From Flavobacterium sp. 245 (GTDB taxonomy: Bacteria; Bacteroidota; Bacteroidia; Flavobacteriales; Flavobacteriaceae): a DNA stretch of 64,000 nt. The position numbers were made by a program, and so were the translations under genes. Under the pieces are notes generated by a model. That model saw nothing but the letters and a program-made list of their open reading frames with translations, was not told the origin of the DNA and did not search any database. How positions within the stretch are numbered: position 1 is the stretch's first letter; each line of letters begins with the position of its first letter. Positions 1 through 8,204 of the stretch are shown here, piece by piece. The stretch covers positions 62,001 to 126,000 of the forward strand of contig NZ_SNXB01000007.1 of assembly GCF_004362055.1 (NCBI RefSeq). Reading direction: 5' to 3'.

Positions 1-397
1 CCAAATTTTGAGTTGGTGTAATAATAAAACCATCAACATTTGCCTGCAATAAACTGTGAATCAATTCTTCTGAGCGTTCATCATCATCACCCGTACTGCA
101 ATAAAAAACTCGGTAATCAATATTTTTAGCTTCATCTTCAATCACGCGCGCCAAATCAGAAAAAAACTGATTCGAAATATCTTCTACTATTAATCCAATT
201 GATCTTGTTTTTCCAGTTCTTAAACTGGTCGCAATCATACTTGGCCTGTAATTAAGATTTTCAGCAACGTCCTGAACTTTTTTAATAACAGCAGCACTGA
301 TTCCCATTTTCTCCCCTTTTCCATTAATCACAAAAGATACCGTAGATATAGAAACTTCAGCTTCTGTAGCAATATCTTTAATAGTAATTTTTTTCAT
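1..397 (-). CDS. LacI-family transcriptional regulator, N-terminal part (cut by window edge)
   Basis: First 132 residues of a LacI/GalR-type repressor; the rest lies beyond position 1. Translation from the ATG at 397 gives MKKITIKDIATEAEVS followed by ISTVSFVINGKGEKMG, the typical helix-turn-helix and start of the hinge (about residues 4-50). The sugar-binding periplasmic-protein-like domain then begins (RTGKTRSIGLIVEDISNQFF). It is the last gene of a leftward cluster with manA, GH97 glucosidase and sugar dehydrogenase, so it probably senses an alpha-glucan-derived sugar and represses this cluster. Sites resembling the operator in front of the GH97 gene lie in its own upstream region, which suggests autoregulation. 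The family is certain; the effector and targets are inferred. Confidence 0.92.
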   Translation of the reverse strand, partial: MKKITIKDIATEAEVSISTVSFVINGKGEKMGISAAVIKKVQDVAENLNYRPSMIATSLRTGKTRSIGLIVEDISNQFFSDLARVIEDEAKNIDYRVFYCSTGDDDERSEELIHSLLQANVDGFIITPTQNL

Positions 398-439
398 TTA
401 GCGGGTTGATTATTTATTAAGCTGTTGTTAATTATGTCA

Positions 440-503
440 CAAATATATATTAAAAACAATTACTAAAACGATTTTGTAAATATTTTTTTGAGTAAATCGT
501 TTT
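440..503 (-). promoter_or_regulatory. lacI promoter with two LacI-operator-like sites
   Basis: Read on the minus strand, positions 447-440 give TATATTTG, a match to the Bacteroidota -7 box TAnnTTTG, about 45 bases before the lacI start codon. Just upstream, 463-476 reads ctaaaacgattttg, which matches the perfect palindrome at 3710-3723 (ctaaatcgatttag) at 12 of 14 positions. A weaker version lies at 490-503. The CG-centred arrangement is typical of LacI operators. Autoregulation is inferred. Confidence 0.5.
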
Positions 504-511
504 TTTAGAGT

Positions 512-560
512 TAATATAACATATAATCCTCAGTATTTACAAGGATTACATGTTATATTA
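512..560. repeat. Imperfect inverted repeat downstream of manA
   Basis: Arms 512-530 and 542-560 pair at 18 of 19 positions around an 11-base loop. The only T-tract (562-567) follows the hairpin on the plus strand. For the leftward manA transcript it would therefore be a hairpin without a U-run, not a classical intrinsic terminator. It may be a transcript-end structure. Confidence 0.55.
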
Positions 561-592
561 ATTTTTTATGACGGAAATTAAACCCAATTTTT

Positions 593-1561
593 TTATGAGA
601 TAAATACTTCTAAAATTGAAGCTGTTCCCTTTACAGTAAAGGTTTTTACGGCTGCCGGAATTAAAATTGTGTCTCCTTTTATATAAGAATAAATTTCACC
701 GTCGATTTCAATTTTAAAACCGCCTTCTGTGCACATGTAAACGGTAAAAGTTTCCCCTGTTTTAGTAAAATCAACTTCTCCATCAAGCGGAATGATATTC
801 GTGGTAAAATATGGACAATCGACAATAACATTCGCTTTATTTTCAATTTTCTCGTAATTTTTATACGTATAAACTTTATTGTAATTAATGGCGTCTAATG
901 CCAAATCTACATGCAATTCACGTTTGTTTCCTTCTGCATCTGTTCTGTCAAAATCGTATAAACGATAGGTTATGTCTGAGGTCTGCTGAATTTCGGCCAC
1001 AACCAAACCTGCTCCTATAGCGTGAACTGTTCCTGTTTCCAGAAAAAAAACATCGCCCGCTTTAGCTTTTACATCATCTAAAATCGAAACCAATGTTTTA
1101 TTGTTTAGATTTTCCAGATATTCTTCTTTGCTTGAATCTTCTTTAAAGCCAACAATAATTCGGGCATCTGTATCAGCTTGCATTACGTACCACATTTCAG
1201 TTTTTCCAAATGAATTATGACGTTCTTTGGCCAATTTATCATTTGGATGGACCTGAATTGAAAGATCTTCTCTGGCATCTCAATACTTGAAAAGTAATGG
1301 AAATTGTTTTCCAAATCGGGCATAAACGGCAGTTCCTAAAATTTCGTTTGGAGCATCTTCAATTAATTCTGTTAAAGATTTTCCTTTTAAATCACCGTTT
1401 ACCACAATACTTACATCGCCTTCTACTGTTGATAATTCCCAGCTTTCGCCTGTAATAGCAGAAACAATTGGTTTATTAAGAAGCGTTTTTAATTTTTCTC
1501 CGCCCCAAATTCTTTCTTTCAGAATTGGTTCAAATTGTAATGGATAATTTATTGTATTCAT
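593..1561 (-). pseudogene. manA: Mannose-6-phosphate isomerase (class I), interrupted by an in-frame stop
   Basis: Type I phosphomannose isomerase interconverts mannose-6-phosphate and fructose-6-phosphate with a zinc ion. The reading frame opens at 1561 (MNTINYPLQFEPILKERIWGG), meets TGA at 1280-1282 after FPLLFKY, then continues in the same frame with DAREDLSIQVHPND to 593. Related enzymes carry Ile in the KYIDA motif where the stop sits. The whole frame would give about 322 residues, a normal length. The presumed zinc ligands all lie after the stop: Gln and His of QVHPND, Glu of GKTEMW, His of TVHAIG. The 93-residue front piece cannot be active. Restart at the TTG at 1234 would omit two ligands. 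It follows the GH97 gene by 23 bases. Either a real nonsense lesion or a sequence error. Confidence 0.85.
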
Positions 1562-1584
1562 ATCTGATTTTTTTAAAAAAAATT

Positions 1585-3687
1585 TTATTTTATCGAAATG
1601 GCCACTCCCCCGCTAGAAGCTAACTTTTGTTTTAATTTACTTTTGCTGTTTACGGTTACTTTTCGAATGTTATACGACTGCGGATTTGTTTTATAATCAG
1701 CTGTTTTGCCGTCTTCATAAATAGTTGCTGTAAATGATTTTCCTGTTGGAAGAAAACTAAAGTCAATCAAAGCAGTACGTGAATTTTCATCTGTAATGCT
1801 TCCCACAAACCATTCTTGCTTTCCTTTTGTTTTTCTTGCAATAGTTATAAAATCCCCAGGTTCCGCTTCCAGAATATAGGTTTCATCCCAATCCAAAGCA
1901 ACGTCTTTAATAAACTGAAAAGCATCTTTAAATCGGATATAATTTTCAGGCAAATCGGCTGCCATTTGTAAAGGGCTGTACATTGTTACATACAATGCTA
2001 ACTGTTTTGCCAGTGTAGTGCTCAGCTTATTTTTCTTCGTTCCATAAATTGATAAATCTCCCTGAAAAATTCCTGGCGTATAATCCATTGGACCACCCAT
2101 CAATCTAGTAAATGGCAAAATGGTAGTGTGGTCAGGATGAATTCCTTCCATTGATTCAAACTCGGTACCACGTGCTGATTCCTGTGCAAACCAGTTTGGA
2201 TACGTTCTGTGCAAACCAGTAGGACGAACCGCTTCGTGCGAATCCAGCATTATTTTATGTTTAGCAGCTTCAGTTGCCACATAAGTATAGTGATTTACCA
2301 TTTGCTGTCCATCATGATGTTCGCCTCTTGGAATAATTGGCCCTACATATCCGGTTTTAACAGCATTATAATTATTGTCCGTCATAAAATTCAAGGCATC
2401 ATTTAATTGTCTTTCATATTCAGAAGCAGAAGATGTAGTTTCATGATGCATAATAATCTTTACCTTTTTTTGCTTTGCATATTCGCTTAGTTCTTTAACA
2501 TCAAAATCTGGATATGCTTTCGTAAAACTGTAAATATGCTCTTTTTTAAAAGCCGTATTATCTTCCCAACCTTCGTTCCATCCTTCAACCAAAACAGCAT
2601 CAAAACCATTTGAAGATGCAAAATCAATATATTCTTTAACATGATTGGTATTTGCTCCGTGTGTATTATTTGGTTTCAGCTTAGAAAAATCGGTCTTGCC
2701 AATTACTACATCCTGATTATCAGAATAGGCCCAAGTCGATCCTCCGCCTGTAAAATATTCCCACCATACACCAATATATTTCACGGGTTTAATCCATGAA
2801 ATATCTTCAAAGCTGCAAGGCTCATTAAGATTCAATATCATTTTTGAAGTCAATATGTTTCGGGCATCGTCGCTGACAACAACTGTTCTCCACGGCGTAA
2901 AACTTCCTGTCTGAATATATCCTTTATTGCCTACTGCATCTGGAACAAGATGTGAACTTAATGAAAAAGTTTTGTAATTTACATTCAGGCACATTGCCGG
3001 ATAATTTTTTAAAGCGGCTTCGTGAATATTAATATAAAGTCCCTCATTGGTCTTCATCATCAGCGGGGTCTGTGTCGCTAAATTTTTGATTGCACTTTGC
3101 GCGGCTAACGGTACATGTACGGCATCATAAACTAAAGCTTGCATTTCAGATATTTTTGAAGTAGTATAACTGTATTCATTTGTATCATAATCGCCAGGAA
3201 TCCAAAAAAGTTTATGATCTCCGGTTAGATTAAACTCGGTTGTTTCTTCCTGAATTATAAAATGACGCAAATTTTCCTGAACAGGAAATTCATATCGAAA
3301 ACCTAATCCGTCATTAAACAAACGAAAACAAATTATCAGCTTTCTTTTGCTTTTTGCCTGCTCTAATGAAACTTTCACTTCATTATAATGGTTCCTGATT
3401 TCTTTTTGTTCTCCAAGAACTGGTTTCCAAACACTGTTTTCCGACTGATATTGAGTATCAACAATCTTAAAATCTTTATTCAGCAAAATATCTGATTTCA
3501 AAATAAATCCCATTTTACTTTGCTTCAACACTTCTTTTCCTTTAAAATCCAACGAATAGACAGGACTTCCAGCTGTATCTAAATGAAATTCCATCTTCAA
3601 ATTTCCATCCGGTGATTTTAATTCTTGTGCATTTGTAAACAGATTTACAATAAAAATAAACAGGCAACTAAATAATATCTTTTTCAT
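1585..3687 (-). CDS. Glycoside hydrolase family 97, SusB-like alpha-glucosidase
   Basis: A secreted or periplasmic 700-residue GH97 enzyme expected to release glucose from alpha-glucans. A signal peptide (MKKILFSCLFIFIVNLFTNA) precedes the family's N-terminal beta-sandwich, then a TIM barrel. Three carboxylates mark the inverting, glucosidase-type branch: Glu416 in MHHET, Glu485 in DSHEAVRPTG and Glu509 in ARGTEFE. By comparison with Bacteroides SusB, the first two are base candidates and the third the acid; the retaining galactosidase branch uses a different nucleophile position. It is followed by manA after 23 bases and preceded by a palindromic operator, so it is probably the first gene of a LacI-controlled unit. 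Exact substrate is inferred. Confidence 0.93.
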   Translation of the reverse strand: MKKILFSCLFIFIVNLFTNAQELKSPDGNLKMEFHLDTAGSPVYSLDFKGKEVLKQSKMGFILKSDILLNKDFKIVDTQYQSENSVWKPVLGEQKEIRNHYNEVKVSLEQAKSKRKLIICFRLFNDGLGFRYEFPVQENLRHFIIQEETTEFNLTGDHKLFWIPGDYDTNEYSYTTSKISEMQALVYDAVHVPLAAQSAIKNLATQTPLMMKTNEGLYINIHEAALKNYPAMCLNVNYKTFSLSSHLVPDAVGNKGYIQTGSFTPWRTVVVSDDARNILTSKMILNLNEPCSFEDISWIKPVKYIGVWWEYFTGGGSTWAYSDNQDVVIGKTDFSKLKPNNTHGANTNHVKEYIDFASSNGFDAVLVEGWNEGWEDNTAFKKEHIYSFTKAYPDFDVKELSEYAKQKKVKIIMHHETTSSASEYERQLNDALNFMTDNNYNAVKTGYVGPIIPRGEHHDGQQMVNHYTYVATEAAKHKIMLDSHEAVRPTGLHRTYPNWFAQESARGTEFESMEGIHPDHTTILPFTRLMGGPMDYTPGIFQGDLSIYGTKKNKLSTTLAKQLALYVTMYSPLQMAADLPENYIRFKDAFQFIKDVALDWDETYILEAEPGDFITIARKTKGKQEWFVGSITDENSRTALIDFSFLPTGKSFTATIYEDGKTADYKTNPQSYNIRKVTVNSKSKLKQKLASSGGVAISIK

Positions 3688-3709
3688 GTAAAGTAAAATA
3701 AAAACATTC

Positions 3710-3723
3710 CTAAATCGATTTAG
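3710..3723. promoter_or_regulatory. Palindromic LacI-type operator upstream of GH97 gene
   Basis: ctaaatcgatttag is a perfect 14-base palindrome centred on CG, 23 bases upstream of the GH97 start codon. Near copies lie in front of the lacI gene at 463-476 and 490-503. Likely binding site of the regulator at the left edge. Confidence 0.6.
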
Positions 3724-3788
3724 TAAAAGTAATAAAATTTACAAATCTCAAATACTTTATTTCAAAAAAAAGATTTTGCATTAAAAAA

Positions 3789-3816
3789 CGCTGCTGATTT
3801 TTTATTCTCAGCAACG
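3789..3816 (-). terminator. Intrinsic terminator of the sugar dehydrogenase gene
   Basis: Arms 3789-3797 and 3808-3816 (8 of 9 paired) lie right after the stop of the leftward gene. On the minus strand the hairpin is followed by a run of six T. Confidence 0.75.
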
Positions 3817-3826
3817 CTTTACGTTT

Positions 3827-5059
3827 TTATTTCTTGTCTATTTTATAGAGTCGGCCTTGGTCCGTAACCGCATAGAGTGCGCCGTCATTTCCTTGTGTAA
3901 TATCTCTGAAACGTTGATTTTCTGAAACCAATAATCGTTCTTCTCCTACGACTTTATTATTATCAATTGCAAGTCTAACAATGTGCATACCGCTCAACGC
4001 TCCTATAAATAAATTGTTTTCCCATTCTGGCACTCGATTACCGCTATAAAACGTCATACCGCTTGGCGAAACTACTGGATCCCAATAATAAACAGGCTGT
4101 TCCATTCCGCTTTGCTGCTGAATTCCCGCACCTACTTTTTCACCGCTGTACTCAATTCCGTATGTAATTGTTGGCCAGCCAAAATTTGCTCCAGCTTTTA
4201 ATCGGTTTATTTCATCTCCGCCACGCGGACCATGTTCGCTTTCCCAAATTTCACCAGTAACAGGATGAAGTGCCAATCCTTGAGGATTTCTATGCCCAAT
4301 TGAATATAATTCTGCCAGCGCACCACTTCCTGCAAAAACAGGATTTCCAGATGCCGGCTGACCTTCTTTTGTTAATCTTACAACTTTTCCAAGACCTGAA
4401 GAAACAGACTGTGCCAATGGTCTCGTTTCTAAAACCGAACGTTCACCTGTACTCACGACAAGATTTCCAGTTTTATCAAAAAGAATTCGGCCTCCATAAT
4501 GAAGATTACTTGGATTTGCAGGTTTTGCACGATAAATTACCGTTGCTCCTTCAATTGTTTTTTCATCGGTTGAGAGTTTTCCTTTGGCTACAGCCGTATT
4601 ATTTCCACCTGTTGTGGCTTCAGAAAAAACCCAGTAAATCATTTTATTTGATGCAAATTCAGGATCAAGACATAAACCCAGCAAACCTCCTTGGCCCGAA
4701 GCATTAACAGCAGGGATTCCAGTAATTGGACTGCTGACAACTCCAGCTGTTGTGACAATGCGCATTTGTCCGGCTTTTTCAGTAACTAAAAGTCGGCCGT
4801 CAGGAAGCATTTTCACGCCCCACGGACTTGCTAAAGTACTTGTAACAACAACACCTTCGTAACTGGTATTTGTTTTAATTCCGCTAATACGGGTCTGGCC
4901 TGTAAAGGCAGGTGTGTAAGCGCTATTTGGAGCATTTGTTTCTACAGGATCAGTTACTGTTCCTGGATCTGCGGGTGAATCTTTATCATTGGAACAACTA
5001 CAACTAAAAGACATTAAAAGTAAAGCAGAAAATGCGGCAAGGCAGGTTGTATTTTTCAT
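3827..5059 (-). CDS. PQQ-dependent sugar dehydrogenase (soluble aldose dehydrogenase family), lipoprotein
   Basis: A 410-residue quinoprotein of the glucose/sorbosone dehydrogenase family, a six-bladed propeller that oxidises aldose sugars with pyrroloquinoline quinone. Family signatures are visible: SPWGVKMLPDGRLLVTEKAG, GLLGLCLDPEF, NLHYGGRILFD, GHRNPQGLALHP, and ESEHGPRGGDEIN with ANFGWP. The N-terminus (LLLMSFSCSC) looks like a lipoprotein signal with Cys20 as the anchor, so it probably sits in the envelope. It has its own terminator and starts 217 bases from a divergent gene, so it may be transcribed separately from the GH97 gene. No PQQ biosynthesis genes are in the window; the cofactor may be scavenged. 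Substrate unknown. Confidence 0.9.
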   Translation of the reverse strand: MKNTTCLAAFSALLLMSFSCSCSNDKDSPADPGTVTDPVETNAPNSAYTPAFTGQTRISGIKTNTSYEGVVVTSTLASPWGVKMLPDGRLLVTEKAGQMRIVTTAGVVSSPITGIPAVNASGQGGLLGLCLDPEFASNKMIYWVFSEATTGGNNTAVAKGKLSTDEKTIEGATVIYRAKPANPSNLHYGGRILFDKTGNLVVSTGERSVLETRPLAQSVSSGLGKVVRLTKEGQPASGNPVFAGSGALAELYSIGHRNPQGLALHPVTGEIWESEHGPRGGDEINRLKAGANFGWPTITYGIEYSGEKVGAGIQQQSGMEQPVYYWDPVVSPSGMTFYSGNRVPEWENNLFIGALSGMHIVRLAIDNNKVVGEERLLVSENQRFRDITQGNDGALYAVTDQGRLYKIDKK

Positions 5060-5275
5060 CTTATTTGATTATTTAAAATTAAAAAACAGTTTGGGTTATG
5101 TTACTCAAAGTTCTGAAATAACAATTATGTTCTATTACATAATTTCTTTCAAAACTTATAGAATTATTTCTTATAACGCTGAAAATGTGTTTTCTATTTC
5201 AAAAACTTATATAAATTGAAATCATTTTACAAGTAATCATTTTATTTTCTAAATTAGATTTAAAATTAAAAAGCT

Positions 5276-6169
5276 ATGGAGAAACTAACCAAAGAAGATA
5301 TAAGTCAAGAAGTATTTGACTTGTATGATGATTATGCACACAATAAAATTGACCGCCGTTTATTTATTGAGAAATTATCCATCTTCGCGGTTGGAACATT
5401 GACGCTTCCATCGCTTTTAAGTTTTATGACACCTAATTATGTCGACAGTATTCTTGTTCAACCCACAGATCCGCGACTAAAAACAGGCTATATAAATTAT
5501 GATTCTCCAAAAGGTGGCGGAAGCATTAAAGGTCTTTTGTCACAGCCATCTGAAACTAGAAAGAAATTGCCGGGAATTATTGTTGTTCATGAAAACCGAG
5601 GTTTAAACCCTTATATTGAAGATGTTGGAAGAAGAGCTGCTGTTGAAGGTTTCATTACGCTTGCACCAGACGCACTTTCACCACTGGGCGGTTATCCAGG
5701 CAATGATGATGCGGGAAGAGAATTGCAAAAGAAACGAACTCGTGAAGAAATGCTCGAAGATTTTATTGCGGCATACGAATACCTTAAATCACACAAAGAC
5801 TGTAACGGTTACGTGGGTGTTGTTGGGTTTTGTTTTGGAGGCTGGATTTCAAATATGATGGCAGTAAAAATACCCTCTTTATCTGCTGCGGTTCCCTATT
5901 ATGGAGGACAACCAACCACAGACGAAGCAGAAAAAATAACTACTCCTTTAATGTTGCACTATGCAGGTCTTGACACACGTGTAAATGACGGCTGGCCAGC
6001 CTTTGAAGAAGTGCTTACAAAAAATAAAGTCGAAAATACAGCTTATTTTTATGCAGGAGTCAATCATGGTTTTCATAATAATACAACGCCTAGATATGAT
6101 GAAGCTGCAGCAACTTTATCATGGACAAGAACGATTGATTTTTTCAAACTAAAACTGAAAAAGAAGTAA
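5276..6169 (+). CDS. Dienelactone hydrolase family alpha/beta hydrolase
   Basis: A 297-residue alpha/beta hydrolase of the dienelactone hydrolase family. The expected triad is present: Cys186 in GFCFGGW, Asp233 in AGLDTRV and His264 in GVNHGFHN, with the accessory Glu106 in VVHENRGL. Residues 1-50 are an N-terminal extension (DRRLFIEKLSIFAVGTLTLP) that resembles the start of twin-arginine exported relatives, though only one RR pair and a weak hydrophobic stretch are seen. Export is therefore possible but uncertain. The natural substrate of these relatives is mostly unknown; carboxymethylenebutenolidase activity is only a name by homology. It stands alone between a divergent dehydrogenase and a downstream regulator. 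Confidence 0.9.
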   Translation: MEKLTKEDISQEVFDLYDDYAHNKIDRRLFIEKLSIFAVGTLTLPSLLSFMTPNYVDSILVQPTDPRLKTGYINYDSPKGGGSIKGLLSQPSETRKKLPGIIVVHENRGLNPYIEDVGRRAAVEGFITLAPDALSPLGGYPGNDDAGRELQKKRTREEMLEDFIAAYEYLKSHKDCNGYVGVVGFCFGGWISNMMAVKIPSLSAAVPYYGGQPTTDEAEKITTPLMLHYAGLDTRVNDGWPAFEEVLTKNKVENTAYFYAGVNHGFHNNTTPRYDEAAATLSWTRTIDFFKLKLKKK

Positions 6170-6215
6170 ATTGTTAATACTACGACAATCTGAGTTTTAA
6201 CATTTAAAATTATTG

Positions 6216-6265
6216 TAAATTTGGACTGCCTTTTAATCATTTTTTAATTAAAAAAGCTGGTCCAG
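6216..6265 (+). promoter_or_regulatory. -7 box and CTGGTCCAG dyad in front of the MocR gene
   Basis: TAAATTTG at 6216-6223 matches the Bacteroidota -7 box. Positions 6257-6265 read ctggtccag, a dyad directly before the start codon. Its half, ctgga(cc), recurs in the yggS promoter region (8083-8186), which suggests that this regulator binds both places. Confidence 0.4.
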
Positions 6266-7675
6266 ATGTTACGTCCTTGGCAACTCCAAATTCAATTAGA
6301 CAAAAAATCAGATAAAGCGCTGTATCTGCAAATTGCTGATGCTATCATAAACGCCATACAATCTGGAAACTTAACTGCTGGGAACGCTTTACCTGGAAGC
6401 CGAAAGCTTGCCGAATTATTGAATGTAAACCGAAATACGGTTGTTGAAGCTTTAGATGTTTTAATTGCTGAAGGCTGGCTCATAACAATAGACAGAAAAG
6501 GAACTTTTATTGCAGCATTACAAAGTAAAATCATCACAGCAAAATCTGAAAAGAAAGCAGTAATAAATAAAGATGAATTAAAGCATCATCTCGTTTTTGA
6601 TGACGGACTTCCTGATAGCCGCTTGGCTCCCATGAATGATTTGGCACGCGCTTACAGAGAAATATTCAACAGAAAATCGCGCTGGCAAATAATGGGTTAC
6701 AGCAACGAACTTGGTGATATTGAATTTAGGAAAGCAATAGTTCAAATGCTGAATTTTAAAAGAGGACTCAATATTGCAGCAGATCAAATTTGCATAACAC
6801 GAGGAAGCCAAATGGCAATGTACCTGACTTCGCATTGTCTTTTTTCAAAAGGAGATTTTGTTATGGTCGAAAATCCAGGTTACAAACCTGCGTGGGAAAC
6901 TTTTGAAAATGCAGGCGCCACTTTGCTTCCTGTAAATGTCGAAAACGATGGTCTTAGCATTAATGAAGTAGAAAACTACCTCAAAAAATACAAGACAATA
7001 AAAGCAATTTACGTAACACCACACCACCAGTTTCCTACTACTGTTACCATGAGCCTCATGAAAAGATTAAAGCTCGTTGCATTATCTAATCAATATGGTT
7101 TCACAATTATAGAAGATGATTATGATAACGAATTTCATTTTGGACAGCGCCCTATTCTTCCTATTTCCAGTTATGGCAACATTCAAAATTTCGTTTATAT
7201 TGGTACACTAAGCAAAATTGTCGCGCCGGCACTGCGTATTGGTTATCTTGCTACTTCGATTGCAAACATCGAAAAAGTGGCAAAACACCGAAAAATAATC
7301 GATGTTCAAGGCGATAATATAATGGAAGAAGCTGTTTTAAATCTAATCAATGAAGGTCAAATAAAACGGCATCTGAAAAAAGCGAATTTAATTTATAAAT
7401 CTAAAAGAGATTATTTTGAAAAGCTTTGTCAGCAACATCTTCAAGATAAAATTACCTATATAAAACCTGAAGGCGGACTGGCTTTTTGGATTGTTCCAAA
7501 ATCAGAAGTTGATCTGCAAGCAGTTTGTGAAAATTTACTTCAGAAAGGAATTAAAATAATGAGTCCAGAAAAATTCAGTTTCAAGACTCCTGTTTCTGGC
7601 TTAAGGCTTGGTTATGCTTCACTAACTGAACAGCAAATGGAAGAAGGCATTATAGCTCTTTCTAAACTTTTATAA
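6266..7675 (+). CDS. MocR/PdxR-type PLP-dependent transcriptional regulator
   Basis: A 469-residue fusion of a GntR-type winged helix (about residues 10-80, with LQIADAIINAIQSGNL and LPGSRKLAELLNVNRNTVV) to a fold-type I aminotransferase-like domain (about 105-465). The PLP-binding lysine is Lys317 in GTLSKIVAPALRIGYL, and the Asp that contacts the pyridine nitrogen is in IIEDDYDNEF. Such proteins sense PLP or amino-acid adducts; some members activate PLP synthesis genes. A gene for a YggS-type PLP-binding protein lies 530 bases downstream, with repeated motifs in its promoter that resemble the dyad at 6257-6265, so vitamin B6 homeostasis is a plausible job. Target and effector are inference. 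Confidence 0.92.
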   Translation: MLRPWQLQIQLDKKSDKALYLQIADAIINAIQSGNLTAGNALPGSRKLAELLNVNRNTVVEALDVLIAEGWLITIDRKGTFIAALQSKIITAKSEKKAVINKDELKHHLVFDDGLPDSRLAPMNDLARAYREIFNRKSRWQIMGYSNELGDIEFRKAIVQMLNFKRGLNIAADQICITRGSQMAMYLTSHCLFSKGDFVMVENPGYKPAWETFENAGATLLPVNVENDGLSINEVENYLKKYKTIKAIYVTPHHQFPTTVTMSLMKRLKLVALSNQYGFTIIEDDYDNEFHFGQRPILPISSYGNIQNFVYIGTLSKIVAPALRIGYLATSIANIEKVAKHRKIIDVQGDNIMEEAVLNLINEGQIKRHLKKANLIYKSKRDYFEKLCQQHLQDKITYIKPEGGLAFWIVPKSEVDLQAVCENLLQKGIKIMSPEKFSFKTPVSGLRLGYASLTEQQMEEGIIALSKLL

Positions 7676-7688
7676 CCATTAATTTATA

Positions 7689-7727
7689 GCATAAAGACTG
7701 AAATCCCCACATTTACAGCCTTTATGC
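7689..7727. terminator. Hairpin between convergent genes
   Basis: Arms 7689-7700 and 7716-7727 pair at 11 of 12 positions. The hairpin sits between the stops of the MocR gene and the DUF2024 gene and may serve both. Confidence 0.55.
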
Positions 7728-7739
7728 CTTAAAAATTAG

Positions 7740-8003
7740 TTAATTACAGTTTTCCATTTCAATTATAGAAAAACCGTTTTCTCTAATCTGATTTTCAATT
7801 TCAATTGGTGCTTTCTCAATATGGCAAAAATTACATTCTTTTGATGTTAAAGGCTGTCCTTCCTGTGCAACTGATTTAAGATAAGTTCTTCCGAATTCAA
7901 AAACCTGATCAGCATTATCAGTATTTTCATCAACCAAAATATCAAAATGCATAATTTTACCGTCTTTTCGGGTCACATAAGTATCCCATACTGCTACTTT
8001 CAT
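7740..8003 (-). CDS. DUF2024 family small protein
   Basis: An 87-residue cytoplasmic protein matching the DUF2024 pattern: it opens with MKVAVWDTYVTRKDGKIMHFDI and contains CNFCH with two cysteines and a histidine near residues 58-62. No enzymatic role is established for this family. It has no signal peptide or membrane segment. It is transcribed leftward from the same intergenic region that carries the yggS promoter, so the two genes are divergent and could share regulation. Confidence 0.85.
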   Translation of the reverse strand: MKVAVWDTYVTRKDGKIMHFDILVDENTDNADQVFEFGRTYLKSVAQEGQPLTSKECNFCHIEKAPIEIENQIRENGFSIIEMENCN

Positions 8004-8082
8004 AATTATATGTTTAAAAAATTTTTTTTTTTAGTGTTCTTTAGTACTGCAAATTTATTGCGACTTTCAATTTTCCAGCTCA

Positions 8083-8199
8083 TCCAGTTTTTTGATTTAT
8101 ATGCGATTACTGGTCTAGTTGAAAATTGCGCCTGAAAACTGGACCGCATCAAATAATAAAAACTGGATCTTTTGTCCCAACCAGTTAATCGTAATTTTG
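8083..8199 (+). promoter_or_regulatory. yggS promoter with repeated aaaactgga motifs
   Basis: A good promoter match is seen: tttg at 8171-8174 and TAATTTTG at 8192-8199, ending only five bases before the ATG at 8205, so the transcript would be nearly leaderless. Around and upstream of the -33 element the nonamer aaaactgga occurs at 8135-8143 and 8159-8167 (24 bases apart, same strand) and inverted at 8083-8091; a partial inverted copy (ccagtt) lies at 8181-8186. This looks like a multi-site operator, possibly for the neighbouring MocR protein. Confidence 0.5.
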
Positions 8200-8204
8200 T
8201 ACGT

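Noticed and set aside
1280..1282. TGA in manA read as selenocysteine
   Set aside because: The position is an isoleucine in related enzymes, with no link to redox chemistry, and no selenocysteine machinery was seen in the window.
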